In this document: positions 9,743 to 18,059 of the stretch, piece by piece
Position numbering within the stretch: the stretch's first letter is position 1
Layout of the letters: each line of letters starts with the position of its first letter
NCBI GenBank assembly: GCA_003142815.1
Contig: PLNP01000045.1
Span: 1-64,000 of the forward strand
Direction of reading: 5' to 3'
Source: Rhodanobacteraceae bacterium
Lineage (GTDB): Bacteria; Pseudomonadota; Gammaproteobacteria; Xanthomonadales; Rhodanobacteraceae
DNA: 64,000 nt
The notes under the pieces: model-generated
What the model saw: the letters and a program-made list of their open reading frames with translations, nothing else
What the model was told of the DNA's origin: nothing
The model's database searches: none
Translations under genes and position numbers: made by a program

Positions 9743-11056
9743 GTGGCGTCTTCGCAGTCCAACCCGCTCGCTTCGCTCGGCAAAATGACCGAGCTGAAGC
9801 AACGGCTGCTGTTCGTGGTCGGCGCGCTCGTCGTCTACCGACTGGGCTCGTTCATTCCGCTGCCGGGTGTCAATCCTGCGCGGATGGCCGAGTTGCTCGG
9901 CAAGGCCGGCGGCTTGCTCGACATGTTCAACATGTTCTCGGGCGGCGCGCTGAGCCGCATGTCGGTGTTCGCGCTCGGCGTGATTCCCTACATCTCGGCG
10001 TCGATCATGGTGCAGATGTTCGGATCGGTCATCCCGAGCTGGCAGGCGTTGCGCAAGGAAGGTGAATCCGGCCGGCGCACACTGACCACGTACACGCGCA
10101 TCGGTACGCTTGCGTTGGGAATATTCCAATCGTTCGGTGTTGCCACCATGCTGCAGCTGCAGACCGGCATCGTTTACGCACCAGGCCCGAGTTTCGTCTT
10201 GACCACCATCGTCGGCCTCACCTCCGGCACGATGTTCCTGATGTGGCTCGGCGAGCAGATCACCGAGCGCGGCATTGGCAACGGTATTTCGCTGTTGATC
10301 TTCGCAGGCATCGTCGCGGGCTTGCCGGCAGCGGTCGTGACCACGCTCGGCATGGCGCAAAGCGGCGAGATGCCGATCCTGCGCGTGCTCATCGTGTTTG
10401 CGCTCGTGCTCGTAGTGACCGCTTTTTGCGTATTCATGGAACGCGGCCAGCGCAGGATCACGGTGAACTACGCGCGTCGGCAGGGTGGCGCCGGCAAGGC
10501 GTACATGAACCAGAGTTCGCACCTGCCGCTGAAGATCAACATGTCTGGCGTGATTCCGCCCATCTTCGCGTCATCGCTGCTGATGTTCCCGGCGACCGCG
10601 GCGACTTGGTTCAACAACTCGAACGAGATCCACTGGCTGCAGGTGCTGACCGCATCGCTCGGGCCGGGCGAACCGTTGCACATGCTGATCTATGGTGTGC
10701 TGATTGTGATCTTCGCGTTTTTCTATACCGCGTTGACGTTCAATTCGCAGGAAACCGCGGACAACCTGAAGCGCTCGGGTGCGTTGATACCGGGCTTGCG
10801 CCCGGGCAAGGCAACGGCCGACTACATCGATGGCGTGCTGACCCGGTTGACCGGTGCCGGTGCGCTCTATCTGGTCGCGGTCTGCCTGATTCCGGACATC
10901 CTTCGAAATGCCTGGCACGTACCGTTCTATTTCGGCGGCACCTCGCTCCTGATCGTGGTGGTGGTGGTGATGGACTTCACCGCGCAGATTCAGGCGCACC
11001 TGGTTTCACATCAATACGGAAGTCTGCTCAAGAAGGCGAATTTGCGCGGCCGTTGA
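9743..11056 (+). CDS. secY: Preprotein translocase subunit SecY
   Basis: 437 residues starting at GTG 9743, four bases after the rplO stop. The family length is about 440, so the longer open frame back to 9695 inside rplO was rejected. Ten hydrophobic segments are visible. [32 protein letters not shown] is the TM1-TM2 plug region, shown here as two adjacent conserved blocks, and the cytosolic loop [17 protein letters not shown] is the ribosome/SecA-binding loop. SecY is the channel of the SecYEG translocon in the inner membrane. Confidence 0.97.
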   Translation: MASSQSNPLASLGKMTELKQRLLFVVGALVVYRLGSFIPLPGVNPARMAELLGKAGGLLDMFNMFSGGALSRMSVFALGVIPYISASIMVQMFGSVIPSWQALRKEGESGRRTLTTYTRIGTLALGIFQSFGVATMLQLQTGIVYAPGPSFVLTTIVGLTSGTMFLMWLGEQITERGIGNGISLLIFAGIVAGLPAAVVTTLGMAQSGEMPILRVLIVFALVLVVTAFCVFMERGQRRITVNYARRQGGAGKAYMNQSSHLPLKINMSGVIPPIFASSLLMFPATAATWFNNSNEIHWLQVLTASLGPGEPLHMLIYGVLIVIFAFFYTALTFNSQETADNLKRSGALIPGLRPGKATADYIDGVLTRLTGAGALYLVAVCLIPDILRNAWHVPFYFGGTSLLIVVVVVMDFTAQIQAHLVSHQYGSLLKKANLRGR

Positions 11057-11117
11057 GCAAAAAAACTGGATTGCCGGACCGTATAGCCGAGGGGTTCCCC
11101 GAGTGCGATATTCCGGA

Positions 11118-11123
11118 TATACT
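11118..11123 (+). promoter_or_regulatory. Possible -10 box before rpsM
   Basis: TATACT lies 47 bases before the rpsM start, in the 113-base gap left where rpmJ would be expected. No good -35 box is seen 16-18 bases upstream (TTCCCC at 17), so an internal alpha-operon promoter is only a possibility. Confidence 0.25.
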
Positions 11124-11169
11124 GTCAAGTTCTCTGCGCACCAAGTAGTTTCTTTGGAGATCATCAAGC

Positions 11170-11526
11170 ATGGCACGCATTGCAGGTGTCAATCTGCCGG
11201 TTCAAAAGCATGTCGTGATCGGCTTGCAGAGCATTTTCGGCATCGGTCGTTCGCGGGCGAAGAAAGTTTGCGCGGGCGCCGGCGTCAACCCGGCAGCCAA
11301 GATCAAGGATCTGACCGAGGCTGAAGTCGACAAGATTCGCCAGGAAATCGCCAAGTTCGGCGTCGAAGGCGATCTGCGTCGCGAGGTCGGTATGTCGATC
11401 AAGCGTTTGATCGACCTTGGCACGTATCGCGGTCTGCGCCATCGGCGCGGCTTGCCGGTGCGTGGTCAACGGACTCGCACCAACGCACGCACCCGCAAGG
11501 GTCCGCGTCGCGCCATCAAGAAATAA
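11170..11526 (+). CDS. rpsM: 30S ribosomal protein S13
   Basis: 118 residues, same as E. coli. [20 protein letters not shown] and the C-terminal [20 protein letters not shown] are S13 signatures; the basic tail reaches the P-site tRNA and S19. It opens the alpha operon. Its stop is followed at once by the tandem repeat array at 11538-11780. Confidence 0.98.
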   Translation: MARIAGVNLPVQKHVVIGLQSIFGIGRSRAKKVCAGAGVNPAAKIKDLTEAEVDKIRQEIAKFGVEGDLRREVGMSIKRLIDLGTYRGLRHRRGLPVRGQRTRTNARTRKGPRRAIKK

Positions 11527-11537
11527 AAATCTTTATG

Positions 11538-11780
11538 AGAAGTCCGGCCAGGATGGCCGGTTTTGCTCCTCGGTCATGGATGACCGTATACGCGAATCAG
11601 AAGTCCGGCCAGGATGGCCGGTTTTGCTCCTCGGTCATGGATGACCGTATACGCGAATCAGAAGTCCGGCCAGGACGGCCGGGTTTGCTCTTGGTCATGG
11701 ATGACCGTACAGGCGAAATCAGAAGTCCGGCCAGGATGGCCGGTCTGCCCCTGGTCATGGATGACCAGATAAACAAATTC
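11538..11780 (+). repeat. Four tandem 61-bp double-hairpin units between rpsM and rpsK
   Basis: Units span 11538-11598, 11599-11659, 11660-11720 and 11721-11780. Each starts AGAAGTCCGG and holds two perfect palindromes: CCGGCCA-GGA-TGGCCGG (7-bp stem, 3-base loop; one base differs in unit 3) and GGTCAT-GG-ATGACC (6-bp stem). Units 1 and 2 are identical, unit 3 has a few changes, unit 4 is the most divergent. There are no spacers between units, so it is not a CRISPR. In RNA the array would form eight consecutive hairpins in the rpsM-rpsK leader. The array ends 20 bases before the rpsK ATG, whose Shine-Dalgarno is weak. Confidence 0.9.
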
Positions 11781-11800
11781 AAGAGTAAAGCCAAGCTCTC

Positions 11801-12193
11801 ATGAACAAACCTGTAGCTGTCAAGGCAAAGAAGAAGATCAAGCGCGTGGTGACGGATGCCGTCGCCCACGTGCAGGCTTCTTTCAACAACACCGTGGTCA
11901 CGATCACCGATCGTCAGGGCAACGCGCTTTCCTGGGCGACTGCCGGTGGCGCGGGTTTCCGTGGTTCGCGCAAGTCGACGCCGTTCGCCGCGCAGGTCGC
12001 CGCCGACAAGGCAGCGCGCGCTGCCGCCGACTACGGCGTCAAGACCGTCGAAGTGCGCATCAAGGGTCCGGGCCCGGGTCGCGAATCGGCGGTTCGATCG
12101 CTGAACAACGCCGGTTTCAAGGTCACCAACATCATCGACGTGACGCCGATTCCGCACAACGGATGTCGTCCGCCGAAAAAGCGCCGCGTGTAA
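11801..12193 (+). CDS. rpsK: 30S ribosomal protein S11
   Basis: 130 residues (E. coli 129). [20 protein letters not shown] and the C-terminal [18 protein letters not shown] are near-invariant in S11, which lies on the 30S platform near the mRNA exit. The start lies just after the hairpin array; only AGAG/AAAG-like purine runs serve as ribosome site. Confidence 0.98.
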   Translation: MNKPVAVKAKKKIKRVVTDAVAHVQASFNNTVVTITDRQGNALSWATAGGAGFRGSRKSTPFAAQVAADKAARAAADYGVKTVEVRIKGPGPGRESAVRSLNNAGFKVTNIIDVTPIPHNGCRPPKKRRV

Positions 12194-12207
12194 GGGAGTT
12201 TAGAAGA

Positions 12208-12840
12208 ATGGCTCGTTACATTGGACCCACCTGCAAGCTCGCGCGTCGTGAAGGCGCCGACTTGAGTCTCAAGAGTCCCGCACGCGCGATCGATTCGAAG
12301 TGCAAGCTGGAGCAGAAGCCCGGCCAGCACGGTGCTGCCGGTGCCAGGCGTGGCCGCGTCTCCGATTACGGCGTGCAGTTGCGTGAAAAGCAGAAGGTCA
12401 AGCGCATCTATGGTGTGCTCGAACGTCAGTTCCGCTCGTACTACCAGAAGGCTTCCGGCCAGAAGGGCAACACCGGCGAAAACCTGTTGCGCATGCTTGA
12501 GTCGCGTCTGGACAACATCGTCTATCGCATGGGGTTCGCGGTGACCCGCGCCGGTGCGCGCCAACTCGTCTCGCACGCAGCGGTCCGCGTCAACGGCAAG
12601 AAGGTCAATCTGCCTTCGTATCAAGTGCGACCGGGCGACGAAATCGCGCTGAGCGAGCGCGCCAAGAGCCAGTTGCGCGTGCAGGAGTCGCTGACCGTCT
12701 CGCAGGAGATGGATCTGGTGCCGACCTGGATTGAAGTCGATGCGAAGAAGGCGAGCGGCCTGCTGAAGGCGCTGCCGGAGCGTTCCGACCTGCCGTCGGA
12801 CATCAATGAAAAGCTGATCATCGAGTTGTACTCGAAGTAA
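12208..12840 (+). CDS. rpsD: 30S ribosomal protein S4
   Basis: 210 residues from ATG 12208 (E. coli 206). [19 protein letters not shown] is the S4 start, and the S4 RNA-binding domain is [20 protein letters not shown] around residues 96-115. Only two cysteines occur in the N-terminal part, so this is the zinc-free form. In E. coli S4 is the translational repressor of the alpha operon. The in-frame extension to 12163 overlaps rpsK and was rejected. Confidence 0.97.
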   Translation: MARYIGPTCKLARREGADLSLKSPARAIDSKCKLEQKPGQHGAAGARRGRVSDYGVQLREKQKVKRIYGVLERQFRSYYQKASGQKGNTGENLLRMLESRLDNIVYRMGFAVTRAGARQLVSHAAVRVNGKKVNLPSYQVRPGDEIALSERAKSQLRVQESLTVSQEMDLVPTWIEVDAKKASGLLKALPERSDLPSDINEKLIIELYSK

Positions 12841-12922
12841 GTTCAGCCGATCCGGTTGCATCTGCTTTTTCAGCGGTAAACACACCACATAGAGTCCATC
12901 AGGATTCCGGAGTCAAGCTCTT

Positions 12923-13921
12923 ATGGCGGGATCGTCAACCAATGTGCTGCGTCCGCGCGGCATCCACGTCGAGCGTATTGGCGCCGACCGGGCCAGGGTC
13001 ATCGTTGAGCCTCTTGAGCGCGGCTTCGGCCACACGCTTGGCAATGCGCTGCGTCGCGTGCTGCTTTCGTCCATTCCGGGCAGCGCGATCACCGAAGTCG
13101 AAATCGACGGCGTGCTGCACGAATACACGACGCTCGAAGGCCTGCAGGAAGATGTCATCGAGGTTCTGCTGAACCTCAAAGACGTCGCCATCCGCATGCA
13201 TGGCCACGACGAGACCACGCTTACGCTCAGCAAGAAGGGCAAGGGCGTCGTCACGGCCGGCGATATCAAGGTCGATCATTCAGTCGAGATCATCAATCCC
13301 GGCCACGTGATCTGCCACCTGACCAAGGACGTTGCGCTGAATATGCGCCTCAAGGTTGCACGCGGCGTCGGCTATCAGCCCGCCACTGCGCGTCGCCTGC
13401 CGGACGAGGAAGCGCGCCCGATCGGCCGCCTGCAGCTCGATGCCTCGTTCTGCCCGGTACGTCGCGTCGCCTACAACGTCGACAGCGCGCGTCTCGAACA
13501 GCGCACCGACCTCGACAAGCTCGTGCTTGATGTCGAGACGAACGGCGCGATCGATGCCGAGGATGCAGTGCGCAAGGCCGCCGAAATCCTGCAGGACCAG
13601 ATCAGCATCTTCGGTGACTTCAGCCGCCGCGAAAGCGCGGACGCGACGGCCGACAAGAGCGGCGTCGATCCGGTACTGCTGCGCCCGATCGACGATCTGG
13701 AGCTAACTGTGCGTTCGGCCAATTGCCTCAAGGCCGAGAGCATCTATTACATCGGCGATCTCGTGCAGAAGACCGAAGTCGAACTGCTGAAGACGCCGAA
13801 CCTCGGCAAGAAATCGCTGACCGAGATCAAGGACGTGCTCTACCAGCGCGGTCTGCAACTCGGCATGAAGCTCGAAAACTGGCCGCCGCCGGGTCTCGTG
13901 CACGGCATGCAGCTCGGCTGA
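12923..13921 (+). CDS. rpoA: DNA-directed RNA polymerase subunit alpha
   Basis: 332 residues (E. coli 329). The N-terminal dimerisation domain holds [19 protein letters not shown] and the C-terminal domain holds [20 protein letters not shown] with the helix-hairpin [16 protein letters not shown], which binds UP elements and activators. Placed between rpsD and rplQ as in all gammaproteobacteria. Short N-terminal extension [13 protein letters not shown] is usual for xanthomonads. Confidence 0.98.
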   Translation: MAGSSTNVLRPRGIHVERIGADRARVIVEPLERGFGHTLGNALRRVLLSSIPGSAITEVEIDGVLHEYTTLEGLQEDVIEVLLNLKDVAIRMHGHDETTLTLSKKGKGVVTAGDIKVDHSVEIINPGHVICHLTKDVALNMRLKVARGVGYQPATARRLPDEEARPIGRLQLDASFCPVRRVAYNVDSARLEQRTDLDKLVLDVETNGAIDAEDAVRKAAEILQDQISIFGDFSRRESADATADKSGVDPVLLRPIDDLELTVRSANCLKAESIYYIGDLVQKTEVELLKTPNLGKKSLTEIKDVLYQRGLQLGMKLENWPPPGLVHGMQLG

Positions 13922-14061
13922 ACGCGCGCCCGCGCTGCGGGCGAGCGGCAATGCGTCATTGGTAAGAGTAGGTAACAAGAAATAGAGAGCAGGAAACCTC
14001 GTTTTCACCGGCTCCTGATTCTTTACAGGGCGCGCCCACGCACAGAAACGGAACAACGACC

Positions 14062-14451
14062 ATGCGCCACCAGAAATCCGGACGTAAGCTCAACCGCACC
14101 AGCAGTCATCGTGAAGCGATGTTCAAGAACATGGCTGCGTCGCTGTTCAAGCATGAGCTGATTCGCACCACGCTGCCGAAGGCAAAAGAACTTCGCCGCG
14201 TCGCCGAGCCGCTGATCACGCTCGCCAAGACCGACGGTGTCGCCAATCGCCGCCTCGCGTTCGCACGCCTGCGCGACAAGCAGGCGGTCGGCAAGCTGTT
14301 CGTCGAACTCGGGCCGCGTTATCGCGAGCGCAAGGGTGGCTATCTGCGCCTGCTGAAGTGCGGCTTCCGCGTCGGCGACAATGCTCCGATGGCGTATGTC
14401 GAACTGGTCGACCGACCGCGGACTGATGCGGCCGATCAAGCCGCCGATTGA
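14062..14451 (+). CDS. rplQ: 50S ribosomal protein L17
   Basis: 129 residues (E. coli 127). [25 protein letters not shown] is the L17 opening and [20 protein letters not shown] the conserved C-terminal half. Last gene of the alpha operon, 140 bases after rpoA, and followed by a probable intrinsic terminator at 14484-14503. Confidence 0.98.
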   Translation: MRHQKSGRKLNRTSSHREAMFKNMAASLFKHELIRTTLPKAKELRRVAEPLITLAKTDGVANRRLAFARLRDKQAVGKLFVELGPRYRERKGGYLRLLKCGFRVGDNAPMAYVELVDRPRTDAADQAAD

Positions 14452-14483
14452 GTTCCCGCGTGTCCAGGTCCACACCCGATAAG

Positions 14484-14503
14484 CCCCGGCATGTCCGGGG
14501 TTT
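14484..14503 (+). terminator. Probable rho-independent terminator after rplQ
   Basis: CCCCGG and CCGGGG form a 6-bp stem around the loop CATGT and are followed by TTTGTC. The stem is GC-only and sits 33 bases after the rplQ stop, the natural end of the long ribosomal cluster. The T run is short, so termination may be partial and let some transcripts read into the next gene. Confidence 0.6.
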
Positions 14504-14516
14504 GTCATGTCTGGGC

Positions 14517-15764
14517 GTGGCCAATGCGGGGCGAACGCTGTATCGCGCGGCGCAGGCGTCGCATCGCGAACTATTCCTTGGCGTGCTTCTTGGCGTTTTG
14601 TACGTCACCGCGATTGTCGCGCTGCGTGACCGCAACAGCCTCACCGACGAGGTCAATCACTTCGCGCAGATCCATCTGCTTCTGCGCGGCGATTGGCGCG
14701 TTGTCGGACAGCTCACCACGATTCCGGGTTATCACGCGGCAACCGCCGCGATCCTCTGGTTGTCCGGTGCCGACTCGCTCGCCGCTGCGCGATTGGTCAG
14801 CGCGGCTTTCGGCCTGCTGGCCATCGCCGGATTCCATGCGCTGAGACGACAGGTCTGGCCCACTACAGAGACGCTCGCGACAGCGCAGTTTGTCGCCCTG
14901 CCGATCATGGTGCCATTCTTCTTTGTCGTCTACACGGATATCTTCGCGCTGGCTCTTCTGCTGTGGGCGACGTTCGCGACCCTGAAGGGGCGGCATTGGC
15001 CGTCGGCGTTGCTGCTTGTGGCGCTCGTCTGCGTGCGCCAGAACGAAGTGGTCTGGGCGGGTTTCCTGGCTATGCTCGCCGTGTGGCCCGCATGGCGCCG
15101 ATCTGGATCCAGGGCGTGGCGCGAGATCGCGGCGTGCGGCTTGCCGTATCTGTTGCCGGTTGCCGGGTTTCTTGCGTTCTGGGCGTGGAATGGCTCGATT
15201 TCCCTGTCAAGCACCCAGGCCGCGCTGCATCCAGACTTGAGTCTGCATGCCGGAAATCTGTATTTCGCGCTGGTTTTCGCGGGCGCGCTGTTGCCGTTCC
15301 ATGTGCTTGCCGGATTGCGCGAGTTCGCCGATCGCGCGCGCACGCGACCCTGGTTGTTCGCGATTCCGCTGCTGGTCTTTGCCGGCTTCTGGTGGGGTTT
15401 CCATGCCGACAATCCGTACAACACGGTTTTCCCGCACTATTACTTGCACAATGAATTCGTGTGGGCGACTGAGAGGTATCTCGGACTGCGCGCGGCGTTG
15501 GCTGCGCTTGCCGCCGCCGCCGCGTGCGGGTTGGCATTGACGCTCCTGCGCCCAGTGGGTTCGGCCTGGATCTATATTTTCGCGGCGCTGTTCCTTGCCG
15601 CGTCGTGGCTGGTCGAGTCACGCTATGTACTGGTTCCGTTCGTGCTCTGGCTCGCGTTGCGCGAACAGCGTGGGCGTGCGATCGAGAACGCGACGCTGGC
15701 ACTTTGGCTGGTGCTTGCGGTCTTGATCTTTTCCGGAACGGTTGGCCATTGGGCTTTTCCTTGA
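14517..15764 (+). CDS. ALG10/DIE2-like polytopic membrane glycosyltransferase
   Basis: About 415 residues from GTG 14517, chosen because it lies after the rplQ terminator; TTG 14448 or GTG 14460 in the same frame are alternatives. At least ten hydrophobic segments are visible. The motifs TDEVNHFAQIHLLLRGDW then TTIPGYHA, VVYTDIFALALLLWATFATL, RQNEVVWAGF, and late VESRYVLVPFVLW line up in order with eukaryotic ALG10 (DEIFH...TTPPGLY, YTD, RQTNIIW, NRHYTFYIW), the dolichyl-phosphate-glucose alpha-1,2-glucosyltransferase of family GT59. The match is by memory and by motif order only. A role in transferring a sugar from a polyprenyl-phosphate donor at the periplasmic face is inference. No glycan gene lies next to it. 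Confidence 0.6.
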   Translation: MANAGRTLYRAAQASHRELFLGVLLGVLYVTAIVALRDRNSLTDEVNHFAQIHLLLRGDWRVVGQLTTIPGYHAATAAILWLSGADSLAAARLVSAAFGLLAIAGFHALRRQVWPTTETLATAQFVALPIMVPFFFVVYTDIFALALLLWATFATLKGRHWPSALLLVALVCVRQNEVVWAGFLAMLAVWPAWRRSGSRAWREIAACGLPYLLPVAGFLAFWAWNGSISLSSTQAALHPDLSLHAGNLYFALVFAGALLPFHVLAGLREFADRARTRPWLFAIPLLVFAGFWWGFHADNPYNTVFPHYYLHNEFVWATERYLGLRAALAALAAAAACGLALTLLRPVGSAWIYIFAALFLAASWLVESRYVLVPFVLWLALREQRGRAIENATLALWLVLAVLIFSGTVGHWAFP

Positions 15765-15817
15765 TCGGCGAGTGCGCGCCGTCGCACCCTTATCCATATC
15801 CCGCATCGGTGAACGCA

Positions 15818-16351
15818 ATGAATCCGAATCCCTTCGCCTGGCCATTCCGCGCGCAATTCCTGACCGGCGCGCTAATCTGCATCGCGCTGCTCGCCTACGC
15901 GATTTTCGAACAGTTCCAGATGGGCGTCGAACCGTGCCCGAAGTGCATCTTCCAGCGCATCGCATTCATGGCGATGGCAGTTTTCTTCCTGGCAGGCGCC
16001 CTGCATGGTCCAGGTGTGACCGGTCGGCGCATCTATGCGGTGCTGGTCGCGATTGCGGCTGCGGTCGGCGGTGTCATCGCGGTGCGCCATCTGGTCGTGC
16101 AACTGACGCCGCACGATCCGCTGATGGAAGGCTGCGGTCCCGGTCTCAACTACCTGCTCGATTCGTTCCCGATCGCCCAGGCGATCAAGAAGGCGTTCAT
16201 GGCCACCGGCGATTGCGGCGAGATCAGCTGGACCTTCCTGGGCCTGACGATGCCGGGCTGGACGCTGATCTGTTTTGTGCTGCTCGGCGGCGGTGCGCTG
16301 TGGGCGGGCTTTCGCAAGCGTGTCGATACGCGGATTGCGCAGCGCTCCTGA
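15818..16351 (+). CDS. dsbB: Disulfide bond formation protein B
   Basis: 177 residues from ATG 15818. DsbB is the inner-membrane quinone reductase that reoxidises DsbA. The first periplasmic pair is C40-P-K-C43, and the second pair is C106 and C133 flanking a 26-residue loop, as in the family. Four hydrophobic segments lie around residues 14-32, 46-62, 72-90 and 142-162. The frame is open upstream to 15524 inside the preceding gene, but the family length supports 15818. No dsbA neighbour is present. Confidence 0.93.
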   Translation: MNPNPFAWPFRAQFLTGALICIALLAYAIFEQFQMGVEPCPKCIFQRIAFMAMAVFFLAGALHGPGVTGRRIYAVLVAIAAAVGGVIAVRHLVVQLTPHDPLMEGCGPGLNYLLDSFPIAQAIKKAFMATGDCGEISWTFLGLTMPGWTLICFVLLGGGALWAGFRKRVDTRIAQRS

Positions 16352-16432
16352 AAGAGCCGCAGGCGCCACATCAAATAGGCGTATGGACCGCACTATGGCA
16401 TTATCGTTTTTTGCATTGCGGTAAAAGTCATC

Positions 16433-17821
16433 GTGACCCGTCCCATCGAGCGCAGTATTTCTGTCGTCCGCGAGGCCGCCGATTGGGCGCCGTCGTCGTG
16501 GCAGCAGCGTGTGCATACGCAACAACCCGTGTATGCCGACAGGGAAGAACTAACGCGTGCGTTGGCGCAACTGCACGATCTGCCCCCGCTGGTCACCTCG
16601 TGGGAGATCCTCGCGCTCAAGCAATTGCTTGCAGACGCCGCGCAAGGCCGTCGCTTTCTGCTCCAGGGCGGCGATTGCGCGGAGAGTTTTGATGACTGCA
16701 GCTCGCCGCTGATCTCGAACCGGCTCAAGGTCATGCTGCAGATGAGCCTGGTGCTCGTGCACGGATTGAAGCTGCCGGTCGTGCGCGTCGGTCGTTTCGC
16801 CGGCCAGTATGCCAAGCCACGTTCGACCGACATGGAAACGCGTGATGGCGTGTCGCTGCCGAGTTACCGCGGCGATCTCGTCAATGGCGCGGCATTCACC
16901 GCCGAGGCGCGTCGTGCCGATCCGCAGCGCCTGATCCGCGGCCACGCGCGTTCGGCGATGACGATGAATTTCGTGCGCGCGCTGATCGACGGTGGTTTTG
17001 CCGACCTGCGTCATCCGGAGTACTGGGATCTGGGTTGGGTCGAGCATTCGCCGCTGCATAACGAATATCGGCAGATGGTCGACGCGATCGGCAATTCGCT
17101 GCGCTTCATGGAAACTCTCGCGGGCGAGCCGCTCAGCAGCTTCCAGCGCGTGGATTTCTATACCTCGCACGACGCGCTGGTGATGCACTACGAGCAAGCG
17201 CTGACGCGCCAGGTACCGCGCCAGTGGGGCTGGTTCAATCTGTCCACGCATTTTCCGTGGATCGGCATGCGCACCGCGGCGATCGACGGATCGCACGTCG
17301 AGTATTTTCGCGGCATCCGCAATCCGATCGCGGTCAAGATCGGGCCGTCGGTCACGCCGGATCAATTGCTGCGCCTGATCGACGTGCTCGATCCGGACAA
17401 CGATCCCGGTCGCCTGACCCTGATTCACCGCATGGGCGCAGGCAAGATTGAAACGATCTTGCCGCCGCTGCTTGCTGCCGTGAAATCGGCAGGACGCAAA
17501 CCACTCTGGTGCTGCGATCCGATGCACGGCAATACCGAAACACTCGGCAGCGGCATCAAGACGCGCCGCTTCGAGAACATCAGCGCCGAACTCGATCGCG
17601 CGTTCGATGTGCATGGTGCCGCCGGGACGCATCTCGGTGGTGTGCATCTGGAGCTGACCGGCGAAAACGTGACCGAGTGTCTCGGCGGCGCGCGCCACCT
17701 CGTCGAATCCGATCTTGCGCGTGCGTACAAATCCACGGTCGATCCACGCCTCAACTACGAACAGTCGCTGGAAATCGCGATGCTGATCGTGCGCAAGCGC
17801 GGCGGCATCACGCTGGGCTGA
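16433..17821 (+). CDS. 3-deoxy-7-phosphoheptulonate synthase, class II
   Basis: 462 residues from GTG 16433. This is the class II (plant type, AroA-II) DAHP synthase that condenses phosphoenolpyruvate with erythrose 4-phosphate, the first step of the shikimate pathway. Family signatures are LLQGGDCAESFDDC, the metal/substrate motif PVVRVGRFAGQYAKPRS, RLTLIHRMGAGKIE and LWCCDPMHGNTE (the Cys and His bind the metal ion), and GGVHLELTGENVTECLGG at the C-terminus. It stands alone, with its own gap on each side. Feedback control in class II enzymes depends on partner or added domains, none of which is seen here. Confidence 0.95.
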   Translation: MTRPIERSISVVREAADWAPSSWQQRVHTQQPVYADREELTRALAQLHDLPPLVTSWEILALKQLLADAAQGRRFLLQGGDCAESFDDCSSPLISNRLKVMLQMSLVLVHGLKLPVVRVGRFAGQYAKPRSTDMETRDGVSLPSYRGDLVNGAAFTAEARRADPQRLIRGHARSAMTMNFVRALIDGGFADLRHPEYWDLGWVEHSPLHNEYRQMVDAIGNSLRFMETLAGEPLSSFQRVDFYTSHDALVMHYEQALTRQVPRQWGWFNLSTHFPWIGMRTAAIDGSHVEYFRGIRNPIAVKIGPSVTPDQLLRLIDVLDPDNDPGRLTLIHRMGAGKIETILPPLLAAVKSAGRKPLWCCDPMHGNTETLGSGIKTRRFENISAELDRAFDVHGAAGTHLGGVHLELTGENVTECLGGARHLVESDLARAYKSTVDPRLNYEQSLEIAMLIVRKRGGITLG

Positions 17822-17848
17822 TTGCAGCGATATCGCGTCATGTGATGG

Positions 17849-17966
17849 GTCGCGGCTGCGCCGCTTGCACCTTTTTCCGGTGCTCCTACAAAAGCTGTGC
17901 TGTGATCGCGGCAGTGCCACCCCTACAAAAGGCGAGCTCCTGTAGGAGCGCTGCAAGCGCGACTCC
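17849..17966. repeat. REP pair (BIME-like) after DAHP synthase
   Basis: GTCGCGGCTGCGCCGCTTGCAC at 17849-17870 and TGTAGGAGCGCTGCAAGCGCGAC at 17941-17963 are inverted relative to each other, with CTACAAAAG half-units between them. The core TTGTAGGAGCG-stem-CGAC recurs at 34751, 36931, 55335-55425 and 61574 (variant). This type is well known as a REP in Pseudomonas and Xanthomonadales and is mobilised by RAYT transposases, none of which lies in this window. Confidence 0.8.
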
Positions 17967-18059
17967 AGCTGCCCAAACCCGGTGGCTTCCGTGGTACGCC
18001 ATGCGCGGTTTCCGGAGTATCGTTGCGCTTTTTGTGACGTGTCGCCGAGGAGCCATCCG

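Noticed and set aside
11538-11780. CRISPR array
   Set aside because: Units are directly adjacent with no unique spacers, and no cas genes are present.
11535-11804. 89-codon open frame across the rpsM-rpsK gap
   Set aside because: It is a translation of the tandem 61-bp repeats; units are not a multiple of three, there is no ribosome site, and the DNA shows palindrome, not codon, constraint.
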